Below, piece after piece: positions 13,617 to 22,951 of a stretch of DNA of 32,689 bases. The stretch comes from an uncultured beta proteobacterium. Lineage in GTDB: Bacteria; Pseudomonadota; Gammaproteobacteria; Burkholderiales; Burkholderiaceae_C. The stretch spans positions 1-32,689 of the forward strand of contig CAIKVZ010000292.1 in assembly GCA_903830985.1 (NCBI GenBank), in the 5' to 3' direction. How positions within the stretch are numbered: position 1 is the first letter of the stretch; each line of letters begins with the position of its first letter. Below the pieces are notes generated by a model. That model searched no databases. It had not been told where the DNA came from and was given only the letters and a program-made list of their open reading frames with translations. Position numbers and translations under genes: made by a program.

Positions 13617-16295
13617 ATGGAAAAGCACTTTCTCACGCCCCTGTTTTCCCCCGGTTCGATGGTGGTGTTCTGCGGCAACGTGGAGGACCCGGCCTCGCAA
13701 ACGCCCCAGGCCCGCGTGTTGCTGGGCGCCCTGAAGGCCCAGCGCTACGCCGGCAGCCTCACTTTCCTGGACGTTCACACGACCGGTACGCTGGCCGATC
13801 TGGCGCAGACTGCGGCCGATCTGGCCGTGATTGCCCTGCCTTCGCAAGACGTGGCGGCGGCGCTGGAGTTGGCCGGGCGCATCAAATGCCGCGCTGCGGT
13901 GGTGCTGTCCAGTGGCGTGGATGCGACTCAGGCGGCCGAACTGCACAAGATCGCCCGGCGCGAGGGTATGCACCTGTTGGGTCCGAACTGCCTGGGCTTT
14001 CAACGGCCGCACCTGCACCTCAATGCCAGCGTGGCGGGCGACCTGGCGACCCCGGGTTCGCTGGCGCTGGTGTCGCAGTCGGGCGCACTCACCACCTCCA
14101 TCCTGGACTGGGCGAAAAAGAACGCCGTGGGTTTTTCGACCGTGGTGTCACTGGGCCCAAACACTTCGGTTGACATGGCACAGGTGCTGGACTTTCTCGC
14201 CTCCGACGCGAAAACTCGCAGCATCGTGGTTTACCTGGAAGGCATCACCCATGCGCGGCGCTTCATGAGCGCGCTGCGTGCTGCCGCCAATGTCAAGCCG
14301 GTGGTGGTGCTCAAGGCCGGACGCAAGGCCGAGGGCAACCGCGCCGCACTCACGCATTCGGGTTCCATTGTGGGCAGCGACGACGTGTTTGACGCGGCAC
14401 TGCGTCGCGCCGGCGCGGTGCGCGTGCGCTCCTTTGTGGCACTGTTCTCCGCCGCCAAGTGCCTGAGTTCGCGCTACCGCCCGGTGGGCCGGCGTCTGGC
14501 CATCGTCACCAACGGTGGTGGCCCCGGTGTGCTTGCGGCCGACTGGATCAGCGAAATCAAGCTGCAACTGGGGGTCCTGGCGCCTGAACTGGCGACGGCC
14601 TTGCGCGGCAGGCTCGGCCCTCAGGCCTCGCTGGTCGACCTGATGGATTTGTCGGAAGACGCCGGCGCCGACCAGTACCGTGCGGCGCTCGAGGCCGCGG
14701 GTCAGGACCGGGGCATAGACGGCATTCTGGCCATTTTTTCGCCCAAGGTCGGGGTCGATGGTGCGGCCATTGCGCAGGCTCTGGCCGACGTGCAGTCCAA
14801 GGTGGGCAAGCCGCTGCTGACCTGCTGGATGGGAGACGCCACCGTGGGCGACGCGCGCAATATCCTGCTGGCGGCATCGATCCCGAGCTTTCGCACCCCC
14901 GAAGCGGCGGTCGGGGCCTTTGGCAACATCGCGTCCTTCTACCAGAACCAGCAGTTGCTGCAGCAGACCCCCCCTCCCATGTCGAGCCTGTCCAAGCCCG
15001 ACGTGCAGGGTGCCAGGCTGCTGATCGAAAGCGTGCTGGCCGAGCGGCGCAATGTACTCACCGAGATGGAGTCCAAGGCGCTGCTGGCCTCGTTCCACAT
15101 TCCCGTGACCAAGACGCTGCTGGCGCGCACCCCGAACGAAGCCATGATGATTGCTTCGCAACTGGGCTTCCCGGTGGCGCTGAAGATCGACTCGCCCGAT
15201 ATCAGCCACAAGTCCGACGTGCAGGGCGTGGCGCTGAACCTGATGAACGCCATGAGCGTACGCGACACCTACAACGAGATGGTGCGCAACGTGACGGCCT
15301 TGCTGCCCAAGGCGCGCATCAACGGCGTCACAGTGCAGAAGATGTCGGGGCAAAAACGCGGACGCGAAGTCTGCGTGGGCCTGGTCACCGACGACCCCTT
15401 CGGTCCGGTCATCACCTTCGGCGCCGGCGGCACCATGATCGAGCTGATCGACGACCGCGCCATGGAGTTGCCTCCCCTGAACCAGTTTCTGGCGCGCCGC
15501 CTGATCGAGCGTTCGCGCGTGGCCCAGACGCTGGGCGACTGGCGCGGCGCCTCGCCTGCCAACGTGGACGCGCTGGAGCAGGTGCTGTTGCGCGTGTCGG
15601 AAATGGTGTGCGAACTGCCGCAACTGCGCGAGATGGACATCAACCCCATCATCGTCGACGAGTCCGGCGCGCTGGCGGTGGACGCGCGCATCGTGATCGA
15701 GAACGCACCGGCCACGGCGCGTCACTACAACCACCTGGCGATCCTGCCCTACCCGGCGCACTACGAACAGCTCTGGCCCTTGCGCGGCGGTGGCGAATAC
15801 ACCTTGCGTCCCATCCACCCGGATGACGCGCAGATGCTGCAGGACCTGGTGCGCCGCATGTCGCCCGAGAGCCGCTATTTCCGTTTTGTCTCGTCGATCC
15901 AGGAACTTCCGGCCACGCTGCTGTCGCGCTTCACGCTGATCGACTATGACCGCGAGATGGCGCTGGTGGCGGTGGTCAAGGAACGCAGCGCCGGAGATGA
16001 CGGCGAGCCGGTCGAGACCGAGCGCATCGTCGGCGTGTCGCGCTACATCACGAATCCGGACAGCACCAGTTGCGAGTTCTCGCTGGTGGTGGGAGACGAT
16101 TTCAAGGGCCAGGGTCTGGGCTCGCGCCTCATGTTGTCGATCATGGAAGTGGCGCGCGAAAAAGGTCTGACCGAGATCGACGGCCTGGTGCTGGCGAAGA
16201 ACCCGAACATGCTCAAGCTCATGAAGAGCCTGGGCTTCTCTGTCAAGTCATTTCCGGAAGACGCCGACTTCAAGCTCGTGACGCAGATGCTGTAG
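13617..16295 (+). CDS. PatZ-like acyl-CoA synthetase (ADP-forming)/GNAT acetyltransferase
   Basis: 892 residues, close to the length of enteric Pat/PatZ (about 886). In order: a CoA-binding domain (about 8-140, with LLGPNCLGF), a succinyl-CoA-ligase-like region with VSQSGAL and ALTHSGSIVGSDD (His247 sits where ADP-forming synthetases carry the phospho-His), an ATP-grasp region (about 480-700, with PVALKIDSPDISHKSDVQGV), and a C-terminal GNAT domain (about 725-892) with acetyl-CoA loop KGQGLGSRL. In enteric bacteria Pat acetylates a lysine of acetyl-CoA synthetase and other proteins, shutting down acetate activation. GGA precedes the ATG by about eight bases. Protein acetylation is inferred from family; a synthetase activity cannot be excluded. 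Confidence 0.92.
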   Translation: MEKHFLTPLFSPGSMVVFCGNVEDPASQTPQARVLLGALKAQRYAGSLTFLDVHTTGTLADLAQTAADLAVIALPSQDVAAALELAGRIKCRAAVVLSSGVDATQAAELHKIARREGMHLLGPNCLGFQRPHLHLNASVAGDLATPGSLALVSQSGALTTSILDWAKKNAVGFSTVVSLGPNTSVDMAQVLDFLASDAKTRSIVVYLEGITHARRFMSALRAAANVKPVVVLKAGRKAEGNRAALTHSGSIVGSDDVFDAALRRAGAVRVRSFVALFSAAKCLSSRYRPVGRRLAIVTNGGGPGVLAADWISEIKLQLGVLAPELATALRGRLGPQASLVDLMDLSEDAGADQYRAALEAAGQDRGIDGILAIFSPKVGVDGAAIAQALADVQSKVGKPLLTCWMGDATVGDARNILLAASIPSFRTPEAAVGAFGNIASFYQNQQLLQQTPPPMSSLSKPDVQGARLLIESVLAERRNVLTEMESKALLASFHIPVTKTLLARTPNEAMMIASQLGFPVALKIDSPDISHKSDVQGVALNLMNAMSVRDTYNEMVRNVTALLPKARINGVTVQKMSGQKRGREVCVGLVTDDPFGPVITFGAGGTMIELIDDRAMELPPLNQFLARRLIERSRVAQTLGDWRGASPANVDALEQVLLRVSEMVCELPQLREMDINPIIVDESGALAVDARIVIENAPATARHYNHLAILPYPAHYEQLWPLRGGGEYTLRPIHPDDAQMLQDLVRRMSPESRYFRFVSSIQELPATLLSRFTLIDYDREMALVAVVKERSAGDDGEPVETERIVGVSRYITNPDSTSCEFSLVVGDDFKGQGLGSRLMLSIMEVAREKGLTEIDGLVLAKNPNMLKLMKSLGFSVKSFPEDADFKLVTQML

Positions 16296-16307
16296 GCGCG
16301 AGCCGCC

Positions 16308-16331
16308 CACCGGGCCGGGTTCTTCCCGGTG
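16308..16331. terminator. Hairpin between convergent genes
   Basis: CACCGGG (16308-16314) and CCCGGTG (16325-16331) form a 7-bp stem around a 10-base loop, in the 65-base gap between the PatZ-like gene and the convergent kinase gene. It could serve both directions but lacks a T-tract, so termination is only plausible. Confidence 0.3.
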
Positions 16332-16360
16332 CGGTTGCGGCTGGCAGGACAGCGGGTGGT

Positions 16361-18811
16361 TCAACCCGCCTGGCGAAACGCCATCACGGCCTGGTTGCGC
16401 AAGGTGCGCAGCAGCGACAACTGCTTTTCATCCAGCCTGATGCCACCCACGGCATTGGTGTCGGCGTAGATCAGCGCGAAGCTCGCGCCCTTGAGTTGCA
16501 GGGGCAGAAGCACAAAGCTCGGCGCGTGCACCTGCGTCTGGTACCAGGTGGGCAGGCGTGCCGCGATCAGCGGGTCGCTGGCGTCGGTGATGAGGGTGTC
16601 GGCACCTTTGCCGCAGACCAGGGAAAACAGGTCGCCCTGGCCCTTGAGCGGGATGCGAAACGCCGGAATCAACGCTTCCACCCCCGCGCCCAAGCCGAAG
16701 CGCCCGGTGAGGCTGTCGGTCTTGATGTCGCGCAGGCAGAACACGATGCGCCGGCACTGCAGGGCGCGCAGCATGGTTTCCAGAATCATGCGGATCACTT
16801 CGTTGAGCTTGAAGTCTTCCACCATCGCATTCGTAATGTCCTGGATGCCGGCGACCATGATATCGGTGGTGTGCTGCGTTTGCGCCAGTTCCTCTGGCGG
16901 TACCTGCTGCGCAGCTTCCAGCACGGTGACGCGCAGTGCTTGCTCGGTTTCGGGCTCAGCCGTTGCAAGGGCCGGGGCCGTGGGGTCGACCAACAGCCGC
17001 TGCGCGTCTGACCCGGGCAGCACCTGCAACTGCATCGCCTGTGCCATTTGCGCCAGCTTGTGCCGGGCCGCGACTGTGGCTTTCTCGATCTCCCTGGATT
17101 GCAGTCCCAGGGGGCGGGCGTAACGCTCGGACACGGCGCGTATCGCTGGAGTCGCCTGCTCCGGTTCATGCTGCAACAGGCTGTCGGCCACTTCATTGGC
17201 GGCCATGGCCACCCAGCGCACACGGTCCTGTGGCTGAGGCGTCAACGGCGCGCCGGCCTTGGCCACCGGTTTGCGCATGCAGCGCTGCAGGCTCTCGGGC
17301 AAACCCCAGGCCCGCGCCACGCCGACGCCCAGGTCCTCGAAGCTTAGACCCAGCACGCGCGTTGACGCGGTTTGCTCGTCCGCGCTGGCCATGAGCTTGC
17401 GAATCTGACCAGCCTCTTCAGGGAAATAGAAGTCGGTCAGCAGGCGCCCCAGATTCTGGAACATCGCGCCGATGAAAGCGTCTTCACTGTCGCGCTCCGA
17501 ACTGCACAACTCGGCAGCCACCGACCCCGCCATCAGGCAGCGCAGAAACTCTTCCTTGAGGAAATTGGCGTGCGCCTTGTCCTGCATGTGATCGAGCAGC
17601 ACCAGACTGAGTGCCATGTTGCGGATGCCGTTGAATCCCACCAGCGCCACGGCGCGCGACACGGTGCTGATGCTGCCGCCGCCGGCGTGGCTGAAATGCG
17701 CGGTGTTCACCAGACGCAGCAGCTTGTTCGTCAGCGCAATGTCCTTGAGGATCTCGTTGGTCAGGCTGCCCACGCTCTCGTTGTCCGAATTGGCCAGGCG
17801 CTGGATGCGCGCCACCGAGTCGGACAGTGCCGGGAAGTCGCTCTTGTGGCGCATGCGGCGCAGCAGGAACTCGAGCGTGCTCTTGCTGTTGCCGCTCAGG
17901 GGGGACTCTTGCGCTGCGCCGTCAGCGCGCTGCAGCCAGGCTTGCAACGCTTGCTGCATGGCCGCCACGTTGGCGAAGCGTTGACTTGGGATGCGGCGAA
18001 TCGCCTGCTGCACCACGCTGCGCAAATGGTCGTCGATCACCTCATGTGTGCCGTCGTCCACCGCTCGGGTGGGCAGAATCAGGTCTTCGTGGGCGATGCG
18101 GTAGATGGCACGCATCGGGTCGGTTTCGTCCACCAGCGGGCGGCCACGCAGCAGCTCGGCCAGCACCAGACCGGCAGAAAAAATGTCCATGACCGGCGCG
18201 GGCGAGGCGCCAGCTGCCGCCTCGGGTGCCATGTAGCCAGGCGTGCCGCGCGCCGGCGCTGCGGCGTCGGGCTGGGCCACCGCGATTCTGGCGGCGATGC
18301 CGAAATCGGTGACGCGGGCCCGGCCCTCGGTGTCGATCAGGATGTTCGAGGGTTTGAGGTCCAGATGCACCACCCCCGCCGCGTGCGCCGCCTGCAAGGC
18401 ACCGAGTACGCCGAGCATCAGCGTGACGGCCTCCTGGGGCGGCAGCGCGCCGCTTTGTTTGAGCTTTTGCGCCAGGGTCTGGCCAGCCACGTATTCGAAT
18501 ACGAGATACGGTTGATGCTCGTGCACCTCGGCTTCGAACACCGGCACGATGTTCGGATGCGTCAGGCGCGCGACGCTGCGCGCCTCCTGCAGCCATTGCT
18601 GCAGCGCGGCGTTGTCCACGCCCGGGGCGCAGCGCAACAGCTTGATCGCTACCTGACGTTCGAGTCGCGGGTCAAAGCCCAGCCAGACGGTGGACTGGGC
18701 GCCCTGGCCCAGCACGCGGCGCAGCTCGAAGCGGCCCAGCATCCTGGGGCCTTCCTCAACCGGGGTTTTAACCAGGCGTTTGATCGTGTCCAGCGGTTTG
18801 AAATCGGCCAT
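16361..18811 (-). CDS. Ser/Thr protein kinase fused to HDOD and GAF domains
   Basis: 816 residues. Kinase domain about 26-292: Gly-loop GQGAQS (35-40), ATP-binding K57 (VAIKLL), catalytic loop HLDLKPSN (149-156, Asp151), DFG (169-171) and APE (195-197). The canonical HRD Arg is Leu here, so activation-loop control may be relaxed. An HDOD domain follows (about 315-545, with ALSDSVARIQRLA and LGVGVARAWGLPESLQRCM). A GAF-like sensor fills about 652-816 (VIRMILETMLRALQCRRIVF). No membrane segment is seen, so it is cytosolic. The gene is single and converges with the PatZ-like gene. The combination suggests a one-piece module in which a small-molecule signal at GAF controls kinase or HDOD output; targets are unknown. 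An internal ATG (Met24) is an alternative start. Confidence 0.92.
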   Translation of the reverse strand: MADFKPLDTIKRLVKTPVEEGPRMLGRFELRRVLGQGAQSTVWLGFDPRLERQVAIKLLRCAPGVDNAALQQWLQEARSVARLTHPNIVPVFEAEVHEHQPYLVFEYVAGQTLAQKLKQSGALPPQEAVTLMLGVLGALQAAHAAGVVHLDLKPSNILIDTEGRARVTDFGIAARIAVAQPDAAAPARGTPGYMAPEAAAGASPAPVMDIFSAGLVLAELLRGRPLVDETDPMRAIYRIAHEDLILPTRAVDDGTHEVIDDHLRSVVQQAIRRIPSQRFANVAAMQQALQAWLQRADGAAQESPLSGNSKSTLEFLLRRMRHKSDFPALSDSVARIQRLANSDNESVGSLTNEILKDIALTNKLLRLVNTAHFSHAGGGSISTVSRAVALVGFNGIRNMALSLVLLDHMQDKAHANFLKEEFLRCLMAGSVAAELCSSERDSEDAFIGAMFQNLGRLLTDFYFPEEAGQIRKLMASADEQTASTRVLGLSFEDLGVGVARAWGLPESLQRCMRKPVAKAGAPLTPQPQDRVRWVAMAANEVADSLLQHEPEQATPAIRAVSERYARPLGLQSREIEKATVAARHKLAQMAQAMQLQVLPGSDAQRLLVDPTAPALATAEPETEQALRVTVLEAAQQVPPEELAQTQHTTDIMVAGIQDITNAMVEDFKLNEVIRMILETMLRALQCRRIVFCLRDIKTDSLTGRFGLGAGVEALIPAFRIPLKGQGDLFSLVCGKGADTLITDASDPLIAARLPTWYQTQVHAPSFVLLPLQLKGASFALIYADTNAVGGIRLDEKQLSLLRTLRNQAVMAFRQAG

Positions 18812-18841
18812 TTCGCGATGATAGGGTAATGAATGGGTCGA

Positions 18842-19747
18842 TCAAGGTTTGAAGAACTTCAGCACGAATTCGTCCTTGGGCTGGGCCGGATCGGGCGTGT
18901 TCTTGTCGCGCGGATCCAGCGGGTTGCGCAGGAAGTCGGCCTCGCCCGCAAGCCTGAACCCTGCCGCTTCCACTTCGCGGCGCAGGAAGGCCTGCTCGAT
19001 GCGGTGCAGCGTTCCGGCTTCCGAAATGCCAGTGCCAGGCCGGCCCGCGTGGTCGGCAATCACGTACGCGCCCCCCGGCTTGAGCGCGGCGAACACGGCG
19101 GTGTTCATGCGTTCGCGATCGACCCCCATGTGGCCCAGGTCGTGGTAGTTGAACATCAGCGTCACAAGGTCAATGCCACCCTGTTTCAAGCCTGCCGGCA
19201 CCGGGTCCTCAAACGGCTGCACCACGGCCACGATGTTCGCGGCAGCGGGATTTTTCGCCCGTTCGGCCAGCGCCTGCGCCGACGTGCGCCGCGGTGCGGG
19301 TGTTGCCACAGGCGCTGCCGTTGCAGCGATCGGGTTGGCATTGCCTTCGGGCGTCACGGCCGGTCGCGGCGGGCTGTCGGGCGCGCGTGGTGGCGCGCTT
19401 TGCCCGTAGACGCGCCCCGTCGGTCCCACGGCGCGGGCCAGCAGTTCGGTGGTGTAGCCGCCGCCGGCGCTCAGGTCCAGCGCCACCATGCCGGGGCGCA
19501 CACCGATGAAGGCCAGCATGGGCTGCGGTTTGCGGCGCAGATCATTGGCGCGGTCAGCCGCGCTGCGCTCCGGGCTGTCGATGATTGCGGCAATCTGTTG
19601 CGGGCTCAGTTGCGCTGCCGGCGCCCTGAGCTGCGCCGTCGGGCCGCTCAGGGCGCTGCAGGCGCCCAGGGCCAGCACGGCGGCCGCCCACATGAGCCGC
19701 TTCAGTGCGACGGCGGAATTCCCGATTTGGCGGCTTGTGAGGTTCAT
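18842..19747 (-). CDS. Exported or lipoprotein class I methyltransferase-like protein
   Basis: 301 residues. The N-terminus has a hydrophobic segment ending in LGAC (Cys30), a lipobox, so it is probably an envelope lipoprotein. The SAM-binding motif I is ALDLSAGGGYTTELLA (89-104), with LVTLMFNYHDLGH (194-206) and LKPGGAYVIADHAG (222-235) as later motifs. It resembles the family of predicted secreted methyltransferases (COG4798 type). Between motif I and the rest lies a Pro/Ala-rich insertion (about 116-155), probably disordered. SAM is not expected outside the cytoplasm, so the activity is puzzling. The start at 19747 (MNLTSRQIG) is taken because the signal sequence begins there. It lies 30 bases downstream of the kinase start codon region and 59 bases from tetR. 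Confidence 0.85.
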   Translation of the reverse strand: MNLTSRQIGNSAVALKRLMWAAAVLALGACSALSGPTAQLRAPAAQLSPQQIAAIIDSPERSAADRANDLRRKPQPMLAFIGVRPGMVALDLSAGGGYTTELLARAVGPTGRVYGQSAPPRAPDSPPRPAVTPEGNANPIAATAAPVATPAPRRTSAQALAERAKNPAAANIVAVVQPFEDPVPAGLKQGGIDLVTLMFNYHDLGHMGVDRERMNTAVFAALKPGGAYVIADHAGRPGTGISEAGTLHRIEQAFLRREVEAAGFRLAGEADFLRNPLDPRDKNTPDPAQPKDEFVLKFFKP

Positions 19748-19806
19748 GGAAATGGGTCCTGCGCAGTGGCGGTGGCGCAGTGTAGCCAATCGCCGGCTGG
19801 CGTGCT

Positions 19807-20439
19807 TCAGTCTGTCGCCAGACGCACCATGGCCAGTCGCGCAGCCTGCTTGAGCCCGGCCAGATCGGCGTGGCGCGGGCGCGAACTCGCCAGGTAAAGC
19901 ATCAGGCCCTGGAGTTGCGCGACGATCAGCGCGCCACGCAACTCGCCTTGCCCCGGCGCCAGTTCCGGCGCGAGTGCGCGCACCAGGTTGCGAAACACCT
20001 TGCGCGAGCGCGTCAACATGTTGTCCAGGATCTTGGCGGCAAAGGCGTTGCGATTCGCCAGCGCCCAGAGCTCGCACAGCAGGCTCGTCGTTTCGGGATG
20101 CGCCAGGTCGTCCAGAAAATAGTCGACGATGGCCTCGAACTGCTTCAGGGGTTCGCCACCGGCACCGACCCGGAGTTGCTGATCCACCGCGGCCTGGTAC
20201 TCCTGCAGGGTCTGCAGCAGCAGGGCTTCAAGCAGGGCATCCTTGCTCGGGTAGTAGTGCTGCACCGTGGACAGGTTCACGCCGGCGCGCGCCGCCACGT
20301 TGCGCATGGACAGGCCGGCGTAGCCTTCGCTGGCGAGCAGGGTGCGCGAAATTTGCAGGATCGCGTGGGCCCGCTCGTGGCCCTTGCCGGTGGTTTCCGA
20401 CCCCTTGCTGCGCAGATGGTTTTCGGTCTTGATGTCCAT
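19807..20439 (-). CDS. TetR family transcriptional regulator
   Basis: 210 residues. An N-terminal helix-turn-helix domain (about 22-70) contains GYAGLSMRNVAARAGVNLST and VQHYYPSKDALLEALL, the TetR recognition-helix region. The rest is an all-helical ligand-binding/dimerisation domain. The gene is divergent from the acyl-CoA dehydrogenase operon across a 145-base gap holding twin operator-like palindromes. It most likely represses that operon, and perhaps itself, until an acyl-CoA or related ligand binds. Ligand identity is inferred only from the neighbours. There is no clear ribosome site before the ATG at 20439. Confidence 0.93.
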   Translation of the reverse strand: MDIKTENHLRSKGSETTGKGHERAHAILQISRTLLASEGYAGLSMRNVAARAGVNLSTVQHYYPSKDALLEALLLQTLQEYQAAVDQQLRVGAGGEPLKQFEAIVDYFLDDLAHPETTSLLCELWALANRNAFAAKILDNMLTRSRKVFRNLVRALAPELAPGQGELRGALIVAQLQGLMLYLASSRPRHADLAGLKQAARLAMVRLATD

Positions 20440-20483
20440 GAGGAATCGTAGTTGGCAATGGGCCGAGGCGGGTTCAGGTTTGC

Positions 20484-20538
20484 CCCATTGACAATGGGTC
20501 GAGTGACCTATATTCTAGCCAAATGGGTCAAGTGACCC
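20484..20538 (+). promoter_or_regulatory. Promoter with twin TetR operator-like palindromes
   Basis: A sigma70-type promoter reads toward the acyl-CoA dehydrogenase: TTGACA (20488-20493), 17-base spacer, TATTCT (20511-20516). Two near-identical 16-mers, AATGGGTCRAGTGACC, begin at 20494 and 20523 (29 bases apart). The second contains the perfect 6-2-6 palindrome GGGTCA-AG-TGACCC (20525-20538). The first (20496-20508) fills the promoter spacer, and the second lies at or after the start site. A further palindrome, CCCATTG-A-CAATGGG (20484-20498), covers the -35 box. This layout fits steric repression by the adjacent TetR protein. Confidence 0.65.
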
Positions 20539-20584
20539 AGGGCAACTCGAACTCAAACTCAAATACCTTGAAAAGGAAAGTCGC

Positions 20585-21721
20585 ATGATTCCCCGCACCC
20601 TGTTTACCGAAGAACACGAGATGTTCCGCGAATCTGCGCGCCGCTTCATGGAGAAGGAGGTGACGCCGCAGCACGGCCGTTGGGAAGAGCAGGGCTATGT
20701 GGACCGCGCGCTCTGGAGCCAGGCAGGGGCGGCGGGTTTCCTGTGCCCCAGCATGCCGGAGGAATACGGCGGTGTGGGCGTGGATATCCGCTACAGCGTG
20801 GTGCTGATGGAGGAACAGTTTCGCGCCGGCGCCACGGGCCTGGGCTTTGGTCTGCACTCGGAGATCGTGGCGCCCTACCTGTTGCACCAGGGCAGCGAAT
20901 TCCTCAAATCGCACTACCTGCCGCGCATGGCCACGGGTGAAATGATCGGCGCCATCGCCATGACCGAGCCCGGCGCCGGCTCGGACCTGCAGGGCGTGAA
21001 GACCAGTGCCGTGCGCGATGGCGACACTTGGGTGCTCAACGGCTCCAAGACCTTCATCACCAACGGCTGGAACTGCGACCTGGTGATCGTCGTGGCCCGG
21101 ACCGACCCGCAAGCCGGCTCGCGTGGCATCAGCCTGTTCGTGGTCGACACCAGCATGGCCGGCTTCACCAAGGGAAAGCGGCTGCACAAAATGGGCATGA
21201 GCGCGCAGGACACCTCGGAACTGTTCTTTGACAATGTGCGCGTTCCGGCAACACACCTGATCGGCGAGGAGGGCCGGGGCTTCGCCTACCTGATGCAGGA
21301 GTTGCCCTGGGAGCGGCTGCAGATCGCGCTCACCGGCGTGGCTGCAGCCCAGTCCGCACTGGATTGGACGCTGGCCTACACGCGCGAACGCCGTGCCTTC
21401 GGCAAATCCATAGCCGACTTTCAGACCGTGGCGCACAAGCTGGCCGAAATGAAGACCGAGATCGCCGTGGGCCAGGTCTTCATCGACCGTTGCATTGAGC
21501 TCAAGCTGACGAACCGGCTCGACGCCGAGACCGCCTCCATGGCCAAGCTCTGGGCCACGGAGATGCAGTTCAAGGTGATGGACCAGTGCGTGCAGCTGTT
21601 TGGCGGCTACGGCTACATGCACGAGTACCCGATCGCGCGCGCCTGGGCCGACGCGCGCGTGCAGCGCATCTACGGCGGCACGAACGAGATCATGAAAGAG
21701 CTGATCAGCCGCAGCCTCTGA
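20585..21721 (+). CDS. Acyl-CoA dehydrogenase (LCAD/IVD-type active site)
   Basis: 378 residues, the standard length. FAD/substrate motifs include AIAMTEPGAGSDLQGVKT (124-141) and SKTFITNGWNCDLVIVV. In MCAD-type enzymes the catalytic Glu is in Y-E-G-T near the C-terminus. Here that site reads IYGGTNEI (Gly364), and instead Glu243 in ELPWERLQIA is placed where long-chain and isovaleryl-CoA dehydrogenases keep their base. This suggests long-chain or branched-chain acyl-CoA as substrate. It catalyses the first step of beta-oxidation, passing electrons to ETF. AAGGAAAG precedes the ATG. It is first gene of the TetR-controlled operon, 18 bases before the thiolase. Confidence 0.94.
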   Translation: MIPRTLFTEEHEMFRESARRFMEKEVTPQHGRWEEQGYVDRALWSQAGAAGFLCPSMPEEYGGVGVDIRYSVVLMEEQFRAGATGLGFGLHSEIVAPYLLHQGSEFLKSHYLPRMATGEMIGAIAMTEPGAGSDLQGVKTSAVRDGDTWVLNGSKTFITNGWNCDLVIVVARTDPQAGSRGISLFVVDTSMAGFTKGKRLHKMGMSAQDTSELFFDNVRVPATHLIGEEGRGFAYLMQELPWERLQIALTGVAAAQSALDWTLAYTRERRAFGKSIADFQTVAHKLAEMKTEIAVGQVFIDRCIELKLTNRLDAETASMAKLWATEMQFKVMDQCVQLFGGYGYMHEYPIARAWADARVQRIYGGTNEIMKELISRSL

Positions 21722-21739
21722 CCCACAACAAGGAATCCC

Positions 21740-22947
<1,208 letters not shown>

Positions 22948-22951
<4 letters not shown>

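Noticed and set aside
14148-15818. 556-residue minus-strand ORF opposite the PatZ-like gene
   Set aside because: Antisense shadow; the plus-strand protein has full domain structure.
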